A stretch of DNA of 64,000 nt, taken from the NCBI RefSeq assembly GCF_007570865.1, contig NZ_VLPS01000007.1, positions 1 to 64,000 of the forward strand, written 5' to 3'. Each line of letters begins with the position of its first letter. Position 1 is the stretch's first letter. Both the position numbers and the translations under genes were made by a program. The stretch comes from Atlantibacter subterraneus. Its GTDB lineage: Bacteria > Pseudomonadota > Gammaproteobacteria > Enterobacterales > Enterobacteriaceae. The notes under the pieces are model-generated. The model was not told where the DNA came from. It saw only the letters and a program-made list of their open reading frames with translations, and ran no database searches. Positions 62,791 to 64,000 of the stretch are shown here, in pieces.

Positions 62791-64000
62791 CTAACGGCTG
62801 CGGGCGAGGTATTTCGCCATCTCGTCAGCGGGCACCATGCCGCCGCCGGTAGCCCACACCAGGTGCGTTGCGTGGTTCAGCGCCTGCTCGCTAAAGCGGC
62901 GGCGATACGCGTCATCCCAGCGCCACGGGCCGGGCATCCCCGCCAGCGCGGAAGGCTCCAGGGCGATATTTTCCTGCCGATTCAGCATGCCCAACAGGGT
63001 GAACAGCGTGTCATCGTTCAGGGTGTAATAGCCGTCGATTAACCGCTCCATCGCCCGCCCAACAAAACCGGAGGCGCGGCCTACCGCCAGACCGTCGGCG
63101 GCGGTTTGGTTATCAATCCCCAACTCCTGCACCGAAATAGCGTCATGCAACCCGGTATGAACCCCCAACAGCATGCAGGGCGAGTGGGTCGGCTCAGCGA
63201 AAATACAGTGTACCGCATCGCCAAACGCCAGCTTCAGGCCGAACGCTACCCCACCGGGGCCGCCGCCGACGCCGCAGGGCAGATAGACAAACAGCGGACG
63301 ATCGGCATCCACCCTGATGCCCGCATCTGTAAACTGGCGTTTTAGCCTGCCGCCTGCCACCGCATAGCCCAGAAACAGGTTGCGGGAGTTTTCATCATCG
63401 ATAAAGAAACAGCGGGGATCCTGCTCCGCCTCGCGGCGGCCCTGTTCCACGGCAACGCTGTAGTCATCGGCGTATTCCACCACCGTGACGCCATTGGCGC
63501 GCAGCAGCGCTTTCTTCCATTCCCGCGCGTCTGCCGACATATGCACGCTCACCTGAAAGCCCAGCCGGGCGGAGGCAATGCCGATAGACAGACCCAGATT
63601 GCCGGTAGAGCCGACCGCGATGCGGTGCTGACCAAAGAGCTGGCGCAGCGGCGCATCCGCCAGTTTGCGGTAGTCATCGGTGAGCTGAAGAAGACCTGCC
63701 TCAAGCGCCAGCTTCTCGGCGTGAAACAGCACTTCGTAGATCCCGCCGCGCGCTTTAATCGAGCCGGAGACCGGCAGATGGCTGTCTTTTTTGAGCCACA
63801 GCTGGCCGGGCAGCGGCGCTGCATAGTGTGATGCCAGGGCCGATTGCATCGCGGGGATGGCGACGCAGGGGGATTCGATAATCCCGCCGCTGGCGGCAGT
63901 TTCCGGGAACACATGGGCAATCCAGGGCGCAAAGCGCTGCAGGCGCGCTTCGGCATCTTGCACATCATCAAGGGTTAAACCGACCCAGGGCAACCCGTCC
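62791..64000 (-). CDS. dsdA: D-serine dehydratase, 5' end outside the window
   Basis: About 403 C-terminal codons of a roughly 440-aa enzyme; the frame stays open to the window edge (DGLPWVGLT aligns with about residue 37 of E. coli DsdA), and no true start is present. PLP lysine in [12 protein letters not shown], phosphate loop GSTGNLGLS, glycine-rich [12 protein letters not shown]. Deaminates toxic D-serine to pyruvate and ammonia. In E. coli dsdA is elsewhere with dsdXC; here it precedes fadH. Confidence 0.95.
   Translation of the reverse strand, partial: DGLPWVGLTLDDVQDAEARLQRFAPWIAHVFPETAASGGIIESPCVAIPAMQSALASHYAAPLPGQLWLKKDSHLPVSGSIKARGGIYEVLFHAEKLALEAGLLQLTDDYRKLADAPLRQLFGQHRIAVGSTGNLGLSIGIASARLGFQVSVHMSADAREWKKALLRANGVTVVEYADDYSVAVEQGRREAEQDPRCFFIDDENSRNLFLGYAVAGGRLKRQFTDAGIRVDADRPLFVYLPCGVGGGPGGVAFGLKLAFGDAVHCIFAEPTHSPCMLLGVHTGLHDAISVQELGIDNQTAADGLAVGRASGFVGRAMERLIDGYYTLNDDTLFTLLGMLNRQENIALEPSALAGMPGPWRWDDAYRRRFSEQALNHATHLVWATGGGMVPADEMAKYLARSR

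Overview
The window is chromosomal DNA of an enteric gammaproteobacterium (Enterobacteriaceae). Gene order, protein lengths and near-identical sequences follow the E. coli K-12 segment running from secG through nusA-infB, pnp, deaD, lpoA, the gar genes, rnpB, yhaJKL, yqjA-G and exuT-uxaCA to fadH. It is not E. coli. It is GC-richer (judged by eye), most proteins differ by about 5-25 % from the K-12 sequences I remember, and several K-12 blocks are absent or replaced. An Enterobacter/Lelliottia/Kosakonia/Klebsiella-type genome fits best; I cannot fix the genus.

Layout. 1-3.4 kb is an accessory peptide/dicarboxylate cassette: a DcuC-family carrier (cut by the window edge), iadA and a divergent LysR gene, sitting where K-12 has glmM. 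3.5-17.8 kb is core gene expression: secG, tRNA-Leu(GAG), tRNA-fMet, rimP-nusA-infB-rbfA-truB, rpsO, pnp, nlpI, the 26-codon yrbN, deaD and mtr. 17.8-28.7 kb holds yhbW, the anaerobic ubiquinone genes ubiUV/ubiT, yhbS-yhbQ-yhbP-yhbO, yraR, dolP, diaA, yraN, lpoA and rsmI. 28.7-32.9 kb is accessory: a Fic protein and a galactitol-type PTS (gatABC) with gatR but without gatY, gatZ or gatD. 33.2-39.4 kb is galactarate catabolism (garD; garPLRK), followed by rnpB.

40-42 kb carries a RoxA-type ribosomal oxygenase and a Nudix hydrolase where K-12 has yhaBC, the tdc operon and cyuAP. 42-48.5 kb is yhaL/K/J/H, yqjG, yqjF, yqjCDEK and yqjA-mzrA. 48.8-54.4 kb is the hexuronate regulon (exuR, exuT, uxaC, uxaA). 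54.5-64 kb is ygjV, sstT, alx with its manganese/pH riboswitch, ygjR, ygjP, rlmG, fadH and dsdA (cut by the window edge).

How the genes work together. Two sugar-acid routes lie about 10 kb apart: galactarate is taken up by GarP and degraded by GarD, GarL, GarR and GarK to 2-phosphoglycerate, while galacturonate is taken up by ExuT and degraded by UxaC and UxaA towards KDG under ExuR. The nusA operon, rpsO-pnp and deaD form a translation/RNA-decay block whose usual controls (metY promoter, RNase III stem of pnp, rpsO promoter and terminator) are visible.

I found no prophage, IS element, CRISPR array, rRNA or clear pseudogene, and no obviously novel multi-gene system. The observations most worth a second look are the 120-nt imperfect palindrome between ubiV and yhbW, the gat PTS without catabolic enzymes, the second-site RoxA with its Nudix neighbour, and the rsmI-linked Fic gene.
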